Positions 1 through 9,406 of a stretch of 64,000 nt of DNA are shown here, one piece after another. The notes under the pieces are model-generated. The model searched no databases and was not told the origin of the DNA. It saw only the letters and a list, made by a program, of their open reading frames with translations. The DNA comes from Micromonospora sp. FIMYZ51 (GTDB lineage Bacteria; Actinomycetota; Actinomycetes; Mycobacteriales; Micromonosporaceae). The translations under genes and the position numbers were made by a program. How positions within the stretch are numbered: position 1 is the stretch's first letter; every line of letters starts with the position of its first letter. Location: assembly GCF_038246755.1 (NCBI RefSeq), contig NZ_CP134706.1:372001-436000 (forward strand). Direction: 5' to 3'.

Positions 1-72
1 GACTACCTCGACTACATCGAGGGACGGACCGCGCCGAAGTTGTCCGACAAGCAGCTCGTGGGAGCCCACTGA
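1..72 (+). CDS. nuoF: NADH-quinone oxidoreductase subunit F, C-terminal end only
   Basis: The window opens inside a plus-strand reading frame that ends TGA at 70-72 and encodes the last 23 residues, finishing KQLVGAH. Its position directly before nuoG, and the usual nuo order (E-F-G-H), identify it as the C-terminus of the FMN- and NADH-binding subunit of complex I. Too little is present to check any motif, so the call rests mainly on operon order. Confidence 0.75.
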   Translation, partial: DYLDYIEGRTAPKLSDKQLVGAH

Positions 73-130
73 TGCGAGTGCGTGGAGTGAGCGGAGCGAG
101 CCCCGCAGCCGCGAGCGAAAGGCAAGCACT
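73..130 (+). repeat. Intergenic repeat copy A before nuoG
   Basis: The 58-bp gap between nuoF and nuoG shares the core GCGAGCCCCGCAG and the segment GGAGTGAGC with two tandem copies before nuoN (9298-9406). All three begin at the stop codon of the upstream gene and end at a GTG start. They therefore supply the ribosome-binding region of the following gene (GGAGTGAG or the later AAAGG). Confidence 0.7.
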
Positions 131-2626
131 GTGACGGACGTTGCCAAGTCGACCGAGACGGTCACGCTCACCATCGACGGCGTCGAGGTCACCGCGCCCA
201 AGGGGGCGCTGCTGATCCGCGTCGCCGAGCAGATCGGCACCGAGATCCCCCGGTTCTGCGACCACCCGTTGCTGGCCCCGGCCGGTGCCTGCCGGCAGTG
301 CCTGGTGGAGGTGGAGGGGCAGCGCAAGCCCGTCGCCTCCTGCACCCAGACGGTGGCCGAGGGCATGGTGGTCCGTACCCAGCTCACCTCTCCGGTCGCC
401 AAGAAGGCGCAGGAGGGGATCATGGAGCTGCTGCTGGTGAACCATCCCCTCGACTGCCCGATGTGTGACAAGGGCGGGGAGTGCCCGCTCCAGAACCAGG
501 CCATGTCGACCGGGCGCACCGACTCCCGGTTCCACGAGCACAAGCGGGAGTACCCGAAGCCACTGCCGATCAGCACCCAGGTGCTGCTCGACCGCGAGCG
601 CTGCGTGCTCTGCCAGCGCTGCACCCGGTTCTCCGAGGAGATCGCCGGGGACAAGTTCATCGACCTGATGAACCGCTCCTCGGCCGAGGAAATCAACATC
701 TACCGGGACGAGGAGTACGGCGCGGAGGGCGAGGCGGGAGATGTCCCGTTCAACTCGTACTTCTCCGGCAACACCGTGCAGATCTGCCCGGTGGGCGCGC
801 TGACCGGCACCCAGTACCGGTTCCGGGCCCGCCCGTTCGACCTGGTCTCCAGCCCGAGCGTCTGCGAGCACTGCTCGGCCGGCTGCGCCCAGCGCACCGA
901 CTGGCGGCGGGGCAAGGTGCTGCGTCGGCTGGCCGGCGACGATCCGGCGGTCAACGAGGAGTGGAACTGCGACAAGGGCCGCTGGGCCTTCCAGTACACC
1001 CGCGCCGCCGACCGGCTCACCACCCCGCTGGTCCGCGACCAGCGCACCGGTGAGCTGCGCGCGGCGTCCTGGAGCGAGGCGCTCAGCGTCGCCGCCGAGG
1101 GGCTGCGCGCCGCCCGGGACGGCGGCCAGGGCGTCGGGGTGCTCACCGGCGGTCGGTTGACCGTCGAGGACGCCTACGCGTACGCCAAGTTCGCCCGGGT
1201 CGCACTGCACACGAACGACATCGACTTCCGGGCCCGTCCGGTCTCCCGCGAGGAGGCCGACTTCCTGGCCAGCACGGTCGCCGGCCGCACCGACGTCACC
1301 TACGCCGACGTGGAGAACGCGCCGGCGGTGGTGCTGGTGGGCCTGGAGCCGGAGGAGGAGTGCCCGATCCTCTTCCTGCGGCTGCGCAAGGCGTACCTGA
1401 AGAACAAGCTCAAGGTGTACGCGATCGCCCCGTTCGCCACCCGCGGCCTGGAGAAGCTCGGTGCCAAGCTGGCCCGGGTGGTACCGGGCGAGGAGGCCGG
1501 GGTGCTCGCCGAGCACGCGACGGTCGCCGAGGCGCTCAGCACCGAGGGCGCGATCCTCTTCGTCGGTGAGCGGCTGGCCACCGTGCCGGGTGGGCTCTCC
1601 GCCGCGGCCGAGGTGGCCGAGCGGACCGGGGCCAAGCTGGCCTGGGTGCCACGGCGCGCGGGGGACCGGGGCGCGGTCGACACCGGCTGCCTGCCCAACC
1701 TGCTGCCCGGCGGGCGTCTGGTCACCGAGCCGGCCGCCCGCGCCGAGCTGGGCGAGGCCTGGGACCTCCCGGCCGGCGTCATCCCGAGCCAGGCCGGCCG
1801 GGACACCGACGCGATTCTCACGGCCGCCGCCGCCGGTCAGCTCGGTGCGCTGCTGGTGGCCGGGGTGGACCCGGCCGACCTGGCCGACCCGCGCCTGGCC
1901 GAGCAGGCCCTGGACGCGGTGCCGTTCCTGGTCAGCCTGGAGCTGCGGGCCAGCGCGGTGACCCGCCGGGCGGACGTGGTCCTGCCGGTCGCGCCGGTGG
2001 TGGAGAAGGCCGGCAGCTTCCTGGACTGGGAAGGCCGGCTGCGTCCCTTCGACGCGGTGCTGGACACGGCTGCGATGACCGACGGTCGGGTGCTCGACGC
2101 GCTCGCCGCCCAACTTGACGTGATCCTGGGCACCGGGGACGTGCTGAGCGTCCGCCGTGAGCTGGGCGGCCTGCCGGCAACCCGGACCCAGCGCCCGGCC
2201 ACCCCGGCCGTCGCACCGGCTCCGGTGCCGCAGCCGGCGGCCGGCGAGGCGGTCCTGTCGACCTGGCACCAGCTGATCGACCTGGGCAGCCTCACCGACG
2301 GTGACGAGCACCTGGGCGGCACCGCCCGCCCGCCGGTGGTCCGGCTGGGCAAGGGCACCGCGGAGGCGCTCGGCGTCGCCGACGGTGACCCGGTGACGGT
2401 GGGTACCGACCGGGGGGCGCTCACCCTGCCGGCGGCGATCACCGAGATGCCGGACGGCGTGGTCTGGCTGCCCACCAACTCGCCCGGCGCGACCGTGCGG
2501 CGCAGCCTGGGCGCGACCTCCGGCGCGGTGGTGCGAATCTCCGCGCCCGGCACGACCGAGTCGGTCGCCGCCGACGCGGCAGGCCGTCCGGGCCCGCTCC
2601 TCAACTCCGCCGGGGGTGTCGCATGA
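131..2626 (+). CDS. nuoG: NADH-quinone oxidoreductase subunit G (NuoG)
   Basis: This is the large iron-sulfur subunit of respiratory complex I, which carries electrons from the NuoF flavin towards the Q module. The 831-aa product has an N-terminal 2Fe-2S ferredoxin domain (C43, C54, C57, C71), the His/Cys cluster motif (H105, C109, C112, C118), a 4Fe-4S set (C158, C161, C164, C219) and then a molybdopterin-oxidoreductase-like domain. The extra N7-type cysteines (C245, C248, C252, C280), absent in many lineages, are present. The GTG start at 131 directly follows the repeat-derived leader. The stop overlaps the nuoH start (ATGA), indicating translational coupling. Confidence 0.95.
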   Translation: MTDVAKSTETVTLTIDGVEVTAPKGALLIRVAEQIGTEIPRFCDHPLLAPAGACRQCLVEVEGQRKPVASCTQTVAEGMVVRTQLTSPVAKKAQEGIMELLLVNHPLDCPMCDKGGECPLQNQAMSTGRTDSRFHEHKREYPKPLPISTQVLLDRERCVLCQRCTRFSEEIAGDKFIDLMNRSSAEEINIYRDEEYGAEGEAGDVPFNSYFSGNTVQICPVGALTGTQYRFRARPFDLVSSPSVCEHCSAGCAQRTDWRRGKVLRRLAGDDPAVNEEWNCDKGRWAFQYTRAADRLTTPLVRDQRTGELRAASWSEALSVAAEGLRAARDGGQGVGVLTGGRLTVEDAYAYAKFARVALHTNDIDFRARPVSREEADFLASTVAGRTDVTYADVENAPAVVLVGLEPEEECPILFLRLRKAYLKNKLKVYAIAPFATRGLEKLGAKLARVVPGEEAGVLAEHATVAEALSTEGAILFVGERLATVPGGLSAAAEVAERTGAKLAWVPRRAGDRGAVDTGCLPNLLPGGRLVTEPAARAELGEAWDLPAGVIPSQAGRDTDAILTAAAAGQLGALLVAGVDPADLADPRLAEQALDAVPFLVSLELRASAVTRRADVVLPVAPVVEKAGSFLDWEGRLRPFDAVLDTAAMTDGRVLDALAAQLDVILGTGDVLSVRRELGGLPATRTQRPATPAVAPAPVPQPAAGEAVLSTWHQLIDLGSLTDGDEHLGGTARPPVVRLGKGTAEALGVADGDPVTVGTDRGALTLPAAITEMPDGVVWLPTNSPGATVRRSLGATSGAVVRISAPGTTESVAADAAGRPGPLLNSAGGVA

Positions 2627-3969
2627 ACCCGCTCGCTCAGGCCCCGTCGTTGACCGACTTCGGCCACGATCCGTGGTGGCTGGTCCTCGGCAAGATCGTC
2701 TTTGCCTTCGTGGTCGCGCTGCTCGGCACGCTGCTCGGCGTCTGGTTCGAGCGGCGGGTCGTCGGCTTCATGGCGGTGCGGCCGGGCCCGAACCAGCTCG
2801 GTCCGTTCGGTCTGCTCCAGACACTCGCCGACGGTCTGAAGATGGCCTTCAAGGAGGACATCCTCCCGAAGTCGGCGGACAAGGTCATCTACTTCTTCGC
2901 CCCGGCCATCTCGGTGATCTGCGCGGTCACCGCGCTGTCGGTGATCCCCTTCGGCCCGATGGTGAGCATCTTCGGTCACCAGACGCCGTTGCAGGTCACC
3001 GACGTGCCGGTGGCGGTGCTGGTGGTGCTGGCGCTCTCGTCGATGGCGGTGTACGGCATCGTGCTCGCCGGCTGGGCCTCCGGCTCGACCTACCCGCTGC
3101 TCGGTGGGCTGCGCTCCACCGCCCAGCTGATCTCGTACGAGGTGGCGCTGGGGCTGTCCATCGTGGCGGTGTTCATGCTCGCCGGCACGATGTCGACTAG
3201 CGAGATCGTGGCCGCTCAGGGCAACGGCGTCACGCTGAACCTGTTCGGCTTCGACGTCCCGGGTCCGGGCTGGTACGCGCTGCTGCTCTTCCCGAGCTTC
3301 GTCGTCTTCTTCATCTCCATCGTCGGCGAGACCAACCGGCCGCCGTTCGACCTGCCGGAGGCGGAGTCGGAGCTGGTGGCCGGCTTCATGACCGAGTACA
3401 GCTCGCTGAAGTTCGCGCTGATCATGCTCAGCGAGTACGTCGCGATGGTGACCATGTCGGCGTTCACGGTCACGCTCTTCCTGGGTGGCTGGCACGCACC
3501 GTGGCCGCTCACCCTCTGGTCGGGGGCCAACTCCGGCTGGTGGCCGATGCTCTGGTTCTTCGGCAAGGTCATCCTGCTGGTCTTCGTCTTCGTCTGGCTG
3601 CGGGCCACGCTGCCCCGGCTGCGGTACGACCAGCTCATGCGCCTCGGCTGGAAGGTGCTGATCCCGATCAGCCTGGTCTGGGTCGTGGCCCTGGCCTGGC
3701 TGCGCACCATCGACGACTGGGAGACCCGCAGCCGGCTGCTGGCCATCGGCATTCCGGCCGGCCTGCTGCTGCTCGCCGCGCTGCTCTGGCCGACCCGCAA
3801 GCCGCAGCCGCAGCCGACCCTCGCCGAGCAGGTCGAGAACCGGCCGCCGGGCAGCTTCCCGCTGCCCCCGATGGATCTCCAGGTACCACCGAGCCCGCGC
3901 ACCCGGCGCATGGTCGCCGAGCGGGAGCCGGCAAACGTTCCCGCCGGCCAGGACTCTGAGGAGGTGTGA
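2623..3969 (+). CDS. nuoH: NADH-quinone oxidoreductase subunit H (NuoH)
   Basis: NuoH is a membrane subunit at the junction between the peripheral arm and the proton-pumping arm of complex I, and helps form the quinone-binding cavity. The 448-aa product has about eight hydrophobic segments and the family motifs GPNQLGPFG near residue 60 and [13 protein letters not shown] near residue 240. The C-terminal proline-rich tail (about residues 385-448) is longer than in enterobacteria, as is common in actinomycetes. The ATG at 2623 overlaps the nuoG stop. Confidence 0.96.
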   Translation: MNPLAQAPSLTDFGHDPWWLVLGKIVFAFVVALLGTLLGVWFERRVVGFMAVRPGPNQLGPFGLLQTLADGLKMAFKEDILPKSADKVIYFFAPAISVICAVTALSVIPFGPMVSIFGHQTPLQVTDVPVAVLVVLALSSMAVYGIVLAGWASGSTYPLLGGLRSTAQLISYEVALGLSIVAVFMLAGTMSTSEIVAAQGNGVTLNLFGFDVPGPGWYALLLFPSFVVFFISIVGETNRPPFDLPEAESELVAGFMTEYSSLKFALIMLSEYVAMVTMSAFTVTLFLGGWHAPWPLTLWSGANSGWWPMLWFFGKVILLVFVFVWLRATLPRLRYDQLMRLGWKVLIPISLVWVVALAWLRTIDDWETRSRLLAIGIPAGLLLLAALLWPTRKPQPQPTLAEQVENRPPGSFPLPPMDLQVPPSPRTRRMVAEREPANVPAGQDSEEV

Positions 3970-3970
3970 C

Positions 3971-4612
3971 GTGGGCGCGATCACCGGAACGTTCAAGGGC
4001 TTCGGGGTCACCTTCTCGCACATGTTCAGGAAGGTCGTCACGACCGACTACCCGTTCAAGCCGCCGACGCCGGCCCCCCGTTACCACGGGCGGCACATCC
4101 TCAACCGGCACCCGGACGGCCTGGAGAAGTGCATCGGCTGTGAGCTGTGCGCCTGGGCCTGCCCGGCGGACGCGATCTACGTCGAGGGTGGCGACAACAC
4201 CGACGAGCAGCGGTTCTCGCCGGGTGAGCGGTACGCCAGCGTCTACCAGATCAACTACGCCCGCTGCATCTTCTGCGGGCTCTGCATCGAGGCCTGCCCG
4301 ACCCGCTCGTTGACGATGAGCAACGAGTACGAGCTGGCCCGGGACAACCGGCAGGACCTGATCTTCACCAAGGAGCAGCTGCTCGCGCCGCTGCTGCCCG
4401 GGATGGAGCAGCCGCCGCACCCGATGCGTCTGGGCGACAGCGAGAAGGACTACTACGTCGGCAGCCTGACCAACCCGGGCACCTCGGCGGGGGCCGAGCG
4501 CTCGCCGATGGGGCCGGGCCGCTACCAGGTGGACGAGCACCCGGGCGTCACCTTCCCCGGTGCCGAGCAGGCCGCTGCGCGAGCCGCAGCGGAAAAGGGG
4601 GAGACGGCATGA
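3971..4612 (+). CDS. nuoI: NADH-quinone oxidoreductase subunit I (NuoI)
   Basis: NuoI holds the two tandem 4Fe-4S clusters that pass electrons to the terminal cluster next to quinone. The 213-aa protein shows both complete motifs: [12 protein letters not shown] (C54, C57, C60, C64) and [12 protein letters not shown] (C99, C102, C105, C109). The GTG start lies 1 nt after the nuoH stop, and the end overlaps nuoJ by 4 nt. The acidic, alanine-rich C-terminal extension after residue 150 has no recognisable motif. Confidence 0.96.
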   Translation: MGAITGTFKGFGVTFSHMFRKVVTTDYPFKPPTPAPRYHGRHILNRHPDGLEKCIGCELCAWACPADAIYVEGGDNTDEQRFSPGERYASVYQINYARCIFCGLCIEACPTRSLTMSNEYELARDNRQDLIFTKEQLLAPLLPGMEQPPHPMRLGDSEKDYYVGSLTNPGTSAGAERSPMGPGRYQVDEHPGVTFPGAEQAAARAAAEKGETA

Positions 4613-5379
4613 CCACGTCGACGGTGCTCGCCGCCGCGGGGGCGGTCTCCGGCGGCGAGGCGGTGACCTTCTGGATCCTCGCCCCACTGGCGCTGGCCGG
4701 CGGGATCGGCATGGTCGCCGCCCGCAACGCCGTGCACTCGGCGCTCTGGCTGGTGCTGACCATGCTCAGCCTGGGCGTGTTCTACGTGCTCCAGGCGGGA
4801 CCGTTCATCGGCATGGTGCAGATCATCGTCTACACCGGCGCGATCATGATGCTCTTCCTGTTCGTGCTGATGCTTGTCGGCCGGGACGCCTCGGACTCGT
4901 TGATCGAGGTGTTGCGCGGGCAGCGGATCGCCGCGATCGGCCTGGGGATCGGCTTCGCCGCCCTACTCGGCAGCGGGATCTACCGGGCCACCGAGGGCAG
5001 CACGCCGGTCGGGCTGGAGCAGGCCAACGCGGCCGGCAACGTGCAGGGCATCGCCCGGCTGCTCTTCACCGACTACATCTTCGCGTTCGAGCTCACCGCG
5101 GCGCTCCTGATCACCGCGACCATCGGCGGCATGATCCTGGCGCACGTCGAGCGGCGCAAGGAGGACAAGCGCGACCAGGTCGCCACCATGAAGGCCCGCT
5201 TCGCGCCCGGCAACTACCCCGGTCCGAAGCCCGGTCCGGGCGTCTTCGCCACCTCCTCGTCGGTCGCCACCCCGGCCCGCCTGCCGGACGGCCGACTCAG
5301 CGACCGGAGTACGCCGGACATCCTGCCGGTCCGCGAGCTGACCGCCGAGGAGACCACGTTGAAGGGCACTGAAAAGTGA
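4609..5379 (+). CDS. nuoJ: NADH-quinone oxidoreductase subunit J (NuoJ)
   Basis: NuoJ is a small membrane subunit of the complex I proton-translocating arm. The 256-aa product has five hydrophobic segments in the first 175 residues, including the family stretch [19 protein letters not shown] with its helix-breaking region. A polar C-terminal tail of about 80 residues follows (PGPKPGPG and similar), longer than in E. coli. The ATG at 4609 overlaps the nuoI stop, and the stop overlaps the GTG of nuoK. Confidence 0.94.
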   Translation: MTTSTVLAAAGAVSGGEAVTFWILAPLALAGGIGMVAARNAVHSALWLVLTMLSLGVFYVLQAGPFIGMVQIIVYTGAIMMLFLFVLMLVGRDASDSLIEVLRGQRIAAIGLGIGFAALLGSGIYRATEGSTPVGLEQANAAGNVQGIARLLFTDYIFAFELTAALLITATIGGMILAHVERRKEDKRDQVATMKARFAPGNYPGPKPGPGVFATSSSVATPARLPDGRLSDRSTPDILPVRELTAEETTLKGTEK

Positions 5380-5693
5380 GCGACTTCTTCTCGGTCGAGC
5401 CGAACTACTACCTGGTTCTCGCGGCGGCGCTGTTCACCATCGGGGCCGCCGGGGTGCTGGTTCGGCGTAACGCGATCGTGCTGTTCATGTGCGTGGAGCT
5501 GATGCTCAACGCGGCCAACCTGGCGCTTGTCACGTTCAGCCGGATGAACGGTGACCTGAACGGCCAGATCATGGCGTTCTTCGTGATGGTGGTGGCGGCG
5601 GCCGAGGTCGTGGTCGGGCTGGCCATCATCATGGCGATCTTCCGCTCCCGGCGCTCCGCAAGCGTCGACGACGCCAACCTGTTGAAGTACTAG
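5376..5693 (+). CDS. nuoK: NADH-quinone oxidoreductase subunit K (NuoK)
   Basis: NuoK is a three-helix antiporter-like subunit of complex I. The 105-aa length is typical. Two conserved buried glutamates needed for proton transfer are seen in [11 protein letters not shown] (helix 2) and [11 protein letters not shown] (helix 3). The GTG start at 5376 sits within the nuoJ stop (GTGA), so translation is probably coupled. Confidence 0.95.
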   Translation: MSDFFSVEPNYYLVLAAALFTIGAAGVLVRRNAIVLFMCVELMLNAANLALVTFSRMNGDLNGQIMAFFVMVVAAAEVVVGLAIIMAIFRSRRSASVDDANLLKY

Positions 5694-5705
5694 AGGGGCC
5701 CACCG

Positions 5706-7664
5706 GTGGACGAAATCTTGACGTACGCCCAGGCTGCTCCGGCCGAGACGGTCTCGTACGCGACGGCCGACGGCCTGCTGAGCAGCGTCTGGCTGCTGGT
5801 GGCGATCCCGCTGGTCAGCGCGGCGGTGCTGCTGCTGCTCGGGCGGCGGGCCGACCGTTGGGGGCACTGGCTCGGGGTGGCCGCCGTCGGTGCCGCGTTC
5901 GTGCTCGGGCTGAGCTACTTCCTCGGGCTGCGCGGCCTGGAGAACAAGTCGGTCGAGCTGAGTCTCTGGGACTTCATCGTGGTCGGCGGCCTGCACGTCG
6001 ACTTCGGTCTGCTCTTCGACCCGCTGGCCGGGGTCTTTGTCCTGCTGATCACCGGCGTGGGCTTCCTGATCCACCTGTACGCGGTCGAGTACATGGCGCA
6101 CGACCCGGGCCGGCGGCGGTTCTTCGCCTACTTCAACCTCTTCATCGCGGCGATGCTGTTGCTGGTGCTCGGCAACAACTACGTGATGCTCTACTTCGGC
6201 TGGGAGGGCGTCGGCCTGGCGTCGTACCTGCTGATCTCCTTCTGGTACACCAAGCCGGCCGCGGCCACCGCCGGTAAGAAGGCGTTCCTGATGAACCGGG
6301 TCGGCGACGCCGGCCTGGCGATCGCCATCTTCATCATGTTCGCCACCCTGGGCACCACCCAGTACGCCGAGGTGTTCAACAACGTCGGCGCGCTTACCGG
6401 CGGCACCGTGCTGGTGCTCGGCCTGCTGCTGCTGCTCGGCGCGGCCGGCAAGTCCGGTCAGTTCCCGCTCCAGGCGTGGTTGCCGGACGCGATGGAGGGC
6501 CCGACCCCGGTGTCGGCGCTCATCCACGCCGCGACGATGGTGACCGCGGGCGTCTACCTGATCGCCCGCTCCAACCCGGTCTTCTCGGCCAACAGCACGC
6601 TGCAACTGGTGGTGGTAAGCGTCGGTGCGCTGACCCTGCTGCTCGGCGCGATCATCGGCTGCGCCAAGGACGACATCAAGCGGGTGCTGGCCTGGTCGAC
6701 GGTGAGCCAGATCGGTTACATGTTCCTCGGTGTCGGGCTCGGCGGCGCGGCGTACGCGCTGGCCATCGTGCACCTGCTGGCGCACGGCTTCTTCAAGGCC
6801 AACATGTTCCTCGGCGCCGGCTCGGTCATGCACGGGATGAAGGACCAGGTGGACATCCGCCGGTTCGGCGGCCTGTCGAAGTACATGAAGATCACCTGGT
6901 TGACCTTCGGTGCCGGCTGGCTGGCCATCATCGGCATGTTCCCGTTCTCCGGCTACTTCTCCAAGGAGCCGATCATCGCCGCCGCCTTCGAGCGGGACGA
7001 CTGGACGGCCTGGCTGTTCGGCGGGGCGGCGGTGCTCGGTGCCGGGCTCACCGCCTTCTACATGACCCGGCTCTTCGTGCTCACCTTCCACGGGCCGAAG
7101 CGCTGGACCACGGACATCGAGCACCCGCACGAGTCCCCGCCGCTGATGACGATCCCGCTGATCCTGCTCGGCATCGGCTCGCTCGGTGCCGGTTGGCTGC
7201 TGGCCACCTCGGTTCCCGACTGGCTGACCGCCACCGGCGGCCTCAGCGCGGCGGAGGCGCACCACGAGGCGGTGCTGCCGCACTGGGCGATCGTGGTGTT
7301 GTCGCTGGGCGTCACGGTGCTCGGCGCGGTGCTCGGCTGGTTCCTGTTCCGCAACGGCACGGCGATCACGCCGCAGCCGGCCGGGGTGCTGGTCACCGCG
7401 GCCCGCAAGAACCTCTACACCGACACGGTGAACGAGGCGGTCTTCGAGAAGCCGGGCATCTTCCTCACCCGGGCGCTTGTCTACCTGGACAACCGGGGCA
7501 TCGACGGGCTGGTCAACGGCCTGGCCGCCGGGGTCGGCGGTGGCTCGGGTCGGCTGCGGCGACTCCAGACCGGCTTCGTCCGGTCGTACGCCACCTCGAT
7601 CCTGACCGGCGCGCTGCTGGTGGTGGCCGCGTTCCTGGCGGTACAGGCGGGGTGGTTGGCGTGA
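5706..7664 (+). CDS. nuoL: NADH-quinone oxidoreductase subunit L (NuoL)
   Basis: NuoL is the distal proton-pumping subunit of complex I and carries the long lateral helix along the membrane arm. The 652-aa protein is hydrophobic throughout. It contains the antiporter-family motifs GWEGVGLASYLLI, AAGKSGQFPLQAWLPDAM and ALIHAATMVTAGVYL, with the expected Glu, Lys and His residues. The GTG start at 5706 follows GAGGGGCC and lies 12 nt after nuoK. Confidence 0.96.
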   Translation: MDEILTYAQAAPAETVSYATADGLLSSVWLLVAIPLVSAAVLLLLGRRADRWGHWLGVAAVGAAFVLGLSYFLGLRGLENKSVELSLWDFIVVGGLHVDFGLLFDPLAGVFVLLITGVGFLIHLYAVEYMAHDPGRRRFFAYFNLFIAAMLLLVLGNNYVMLYFGWEGVGLASYLLISFWYTKPAAATAGKKAFLMNRVGDAGLAIAIFIMFATLGTTQYAEVFNNVGALTGGTVLVLGLLLLLGAAGKSGQFPLQAWLPDAMEGPTPVSALIHAATMVTAGVYLIARSNPVFSANSTLQLVVVSVGALTLLLGAIIGCAKDDIKRVLAWSTVSQIGYMFLGVGLGGAAYALAIVHLLAHGFFKANMFLGAGSVMHGMKDQVDIRRFGGLSKYMKITWLTFGAGWLAIIGMFPFSGYFSKEPIIAAAFERDDWTAWLFGGAAVLGAGLTAFYMTRLFVLTFHGPKRWTTDIEHPHESPPLMTIPLILLGIGSLGAGWLLATSVPDWLTATGGLSAAEAHHEAVLPHWAIVVLSLGVTVLGAVLGWFLFRNGTAITPQPAGVLVTAARKNLYTDTVNEAVFEKPGIFLTRALVYLDNRGIDGLVNGLAAGVGGGSGRLRRLQTGFVRSYATSILTGALLVVAAFLAVQAGWLA

Positions 7665-7678
7665 TCGCCCTTCCGGGG

Positions 7679-7703
7679 TCGGGAAACCGCGCGGCTTTCC
7701 CGA
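7679..7703 (+). promoter_or_regulatory. Hairpin in the nuoL-nuoM spacer
   Basis: The 100-bp nuoL-nuoM spacer is unusual in an otherwise overlapping operon. It holds a perfect 8-bp inverted repeat, TCGGGAAA (7679-7686) and TTTCCCGA (7696-7703), around a CCGCGCGG core. It could stabilise processed mRNA ends or tune nuoM translation. No U-tract follows, so termination inside the operon seems unlikely. Function is inferred from structure only. Confidence 0.5.
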
Positions 7704-7764
7704 CACTCTCCCAGGCGGCCGTCGCCGGCGGACCGCGCATCGACGACGGAGGTAAGGCCGCATA

Positions 7765-9297
7765 ATGTCCGACTTCCCGTTCCTCTCGGTGCTCACCGCG
7801 GCGCCGCTGGTCGGCGCAGTGGTGGTCGCCCTCCTGCCGCGCAGTCGGCCGACGCTGGCCAAGCAGGTCGCGCTCGGCTGGTCGCTGCTGGTGCTGGCGC
7901 TGTCGGTGGCCATGTGGGTCACCTGGCAGGTGGACGGCCAGCGCTTCCAGTTCCGCGAGTCGTACCCGTGGATCCCCAACTGGGGCGTCAACTTCACCTT
8001 CGCCGCCGACGGCATCGCGCTGGTCATGCTGATGCTGATCGCGGTGCTGGTGCCGCTGGTGATCCTGGCGTCCTGGCACGACGCCGAGTCCTCGAAGCGG
8101 TCGGTGCCGGCCTACTTCGCGCTGCTGCTCGTCCTCGAATGCACGATGCTCGGCGTCTTCGCCGCCGCCGACGTCTTCCTGTTCTACGTGTTCTTCGAGG
8201 TCATGCTGGTGCCGATGTACTTCCTCATCGGCAGCTACGGCGGCCACCAGCGGCAGTACGCGGCGGTGAAGTTCTTCCTCTACTCCCTGGTCGGCGGCCT
8301 GTTCATGCTGGCTGCGGTGATCGGCCTCTGGGTGGTCGGCGGAAAGACCTTCGACTGGGTGGCGCTGTCCCAGGTGGACATCTCCACCGGTGCGGAGCGC
8401 TGGCTGTTCCTCGGCTTCTTCGTCGCCTTCGCCATCAAGGCGCCGTTCTTCCCGTTCCACACCTGGCTGCCGGACGCCGGTGGCGCGGCCCCGGCCGGTG
8501 CCGCCGCGCTGCTGGTCGGCGTGCTGGACAAGGTCGGTACGTTCGGCATCCTGCGCTACTGCCTGCCGCTCTTCCCGGACGCGGCCCAGTGGTTCGCGCC
8601 GTGGGCGCTGGCCCTCGCGGTGATCGGCATCATCTACGCCGCACTGTTGGCCGTCGGGCAGAACGACCTCAAGCGGCTCGTGTCGTACACGTCGATCGCC
8701 CACTTCGGCTTCATCGGCGTGGGCATCTTCGCCTTCACCACCCAGGCCGGCACCGGCGCGGTGCTCTACATGGTCAACCACGGCCTGGCCACCGGGCTGC
8801 TCTTCCTGGTGGTGGGCATGCTGATCGCCCGTCGGGGCTCGGCGCTGGTGAGCGACTTCGGCGGCGCCGGCAAGCTGGTTCCGGTGCTGGCCGGGGTGCT
8901 CTTCTTCGCCGGTCTCGCCTCGCTGGCGCTGCCCGGTACCGCGCCGTTCGTCTCCGAGTTCCTGGTGCTGATCGGCACCTTCACGGTGAACAAGCCGGTC
9001 GCGGTGATCGCCACGCTCGGCATCATCCTGGCCGCGGCGTACGTGCTGTGGATGGTGCAGCGCACCACGCAGGGCACCCTGAACCCGGCGCTTACCGAGA
9101 TCGAGGGCATGAAGCGTGACCTCAATCTGCGGGAGAAGGTCGTGGTCGCCCCGCTGATCGCGCTGATCGTGCTGCTCGGCTTCTACCCGAAGCCGGTGAC
9201 GGACGTGATCAACCCCGCCATCCAGGCGACCATGGAGGACGTCGGCCGCACCGACCCGGCCCCGTCGGTAGACAGCGTCCAGGAGGCAAGCCGGTGA
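7765..9297 (+). CDS. nuoM: NADH-quinone oxidoreductase subunit M (NuoM)
   Basis: NuoM is an antiporter-like proton-pumping subunit of complex I. The 510-aa product has about 14 membrane segments. It carries the family motifs FFEVMLVPMYFLIG (with the key helix-5 glutamate), AIKAPFFPFHTWLPDA (central lysine) and GQNDLKRLVSYTSIAHFG. The ATG at 7765 follows GGAGG at a good distance. The stop abuts two tandem copies of the intergenic repeat. Confidence 0.96.
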   Translation: MSDFPFLSVLTAAPLVGAVVVALLPRSRPTLAKQVALGWSLLVLALSVAMWVTWQVDGQRFQFRESYPWIPNWGVNFTFAADGIALVMLMLIAVLVPLVILASWHDAESSKRSVPAYFALLLVLECTMLGVFAAADVFLFYVFFEVMLVPMYFLIGSYGGHQRQYAAVKFFLYSLVGGLFMLAAVIGLWVVGGKTFDWVALSQVDISTGAERWLFLGFFVAFAIKAPFFPFHTWLPDAGGAAPAGAAALLVGVLDKVGTFGILRYCLPLFPDAAQWFAPWALALAVIGIIYAALLAVGQNDLKRLVSYTSIAHFGFIGVGIFAFTTQAGTGAVLYMVNHGLATGLLFLVVGMLIARRGSALVSDFGGAGKLVPVLAGVLFFAGLASLALPGTAPFVSEFLVLIGTFTVNKPVAVIATLGIILAAAYVLWMVQRTTQGTLNPALTEIEGMKRDLNLREKVVVAPLIALIVLLGFYPKPVTDVINPAIQATMEDVGRTDPAPSVDSVQEASR

Positions 9298-9406
9298 GTG
9301 CGAGGAGTGAGCTTGCGAGCCCCGCAGTCGCGAGACGGAAGGTTGGCTCGGTGAGCGCGAGGAGTGAGCTTGCGAGCCCCGCAGTCGCGAACGAAAGGTT
9401 GGCACA
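9298..9406 (+). repeat. Tandem intergenic repeat copies B and C before nuoN
   Basis: Two direct copies of a unit of about 54 bp fill the nuoM-nuoN gap (about 9298-9352 and 9353-9406). Both contain GGAGTGAGCTTGCGAGCC followed by CCGCAGTCGCGA, and each ends just before a GTG. The second GTG is the nuoN start. The diverged copy A lies before nuoG. The copies look like a mobile or recombining leader element that brings its own Shine-Dalgarno-like sequence. Confidence 0.75.

Noticed and set aside
1837..4041. A 734-aa minus-strand frame across nuoG and nuoH
   Set aside because: It is the antisense shadow of well-supported nuo genes, with low-complexity His/Arg/Gln-rich translation typical of high-GC reverse frames.
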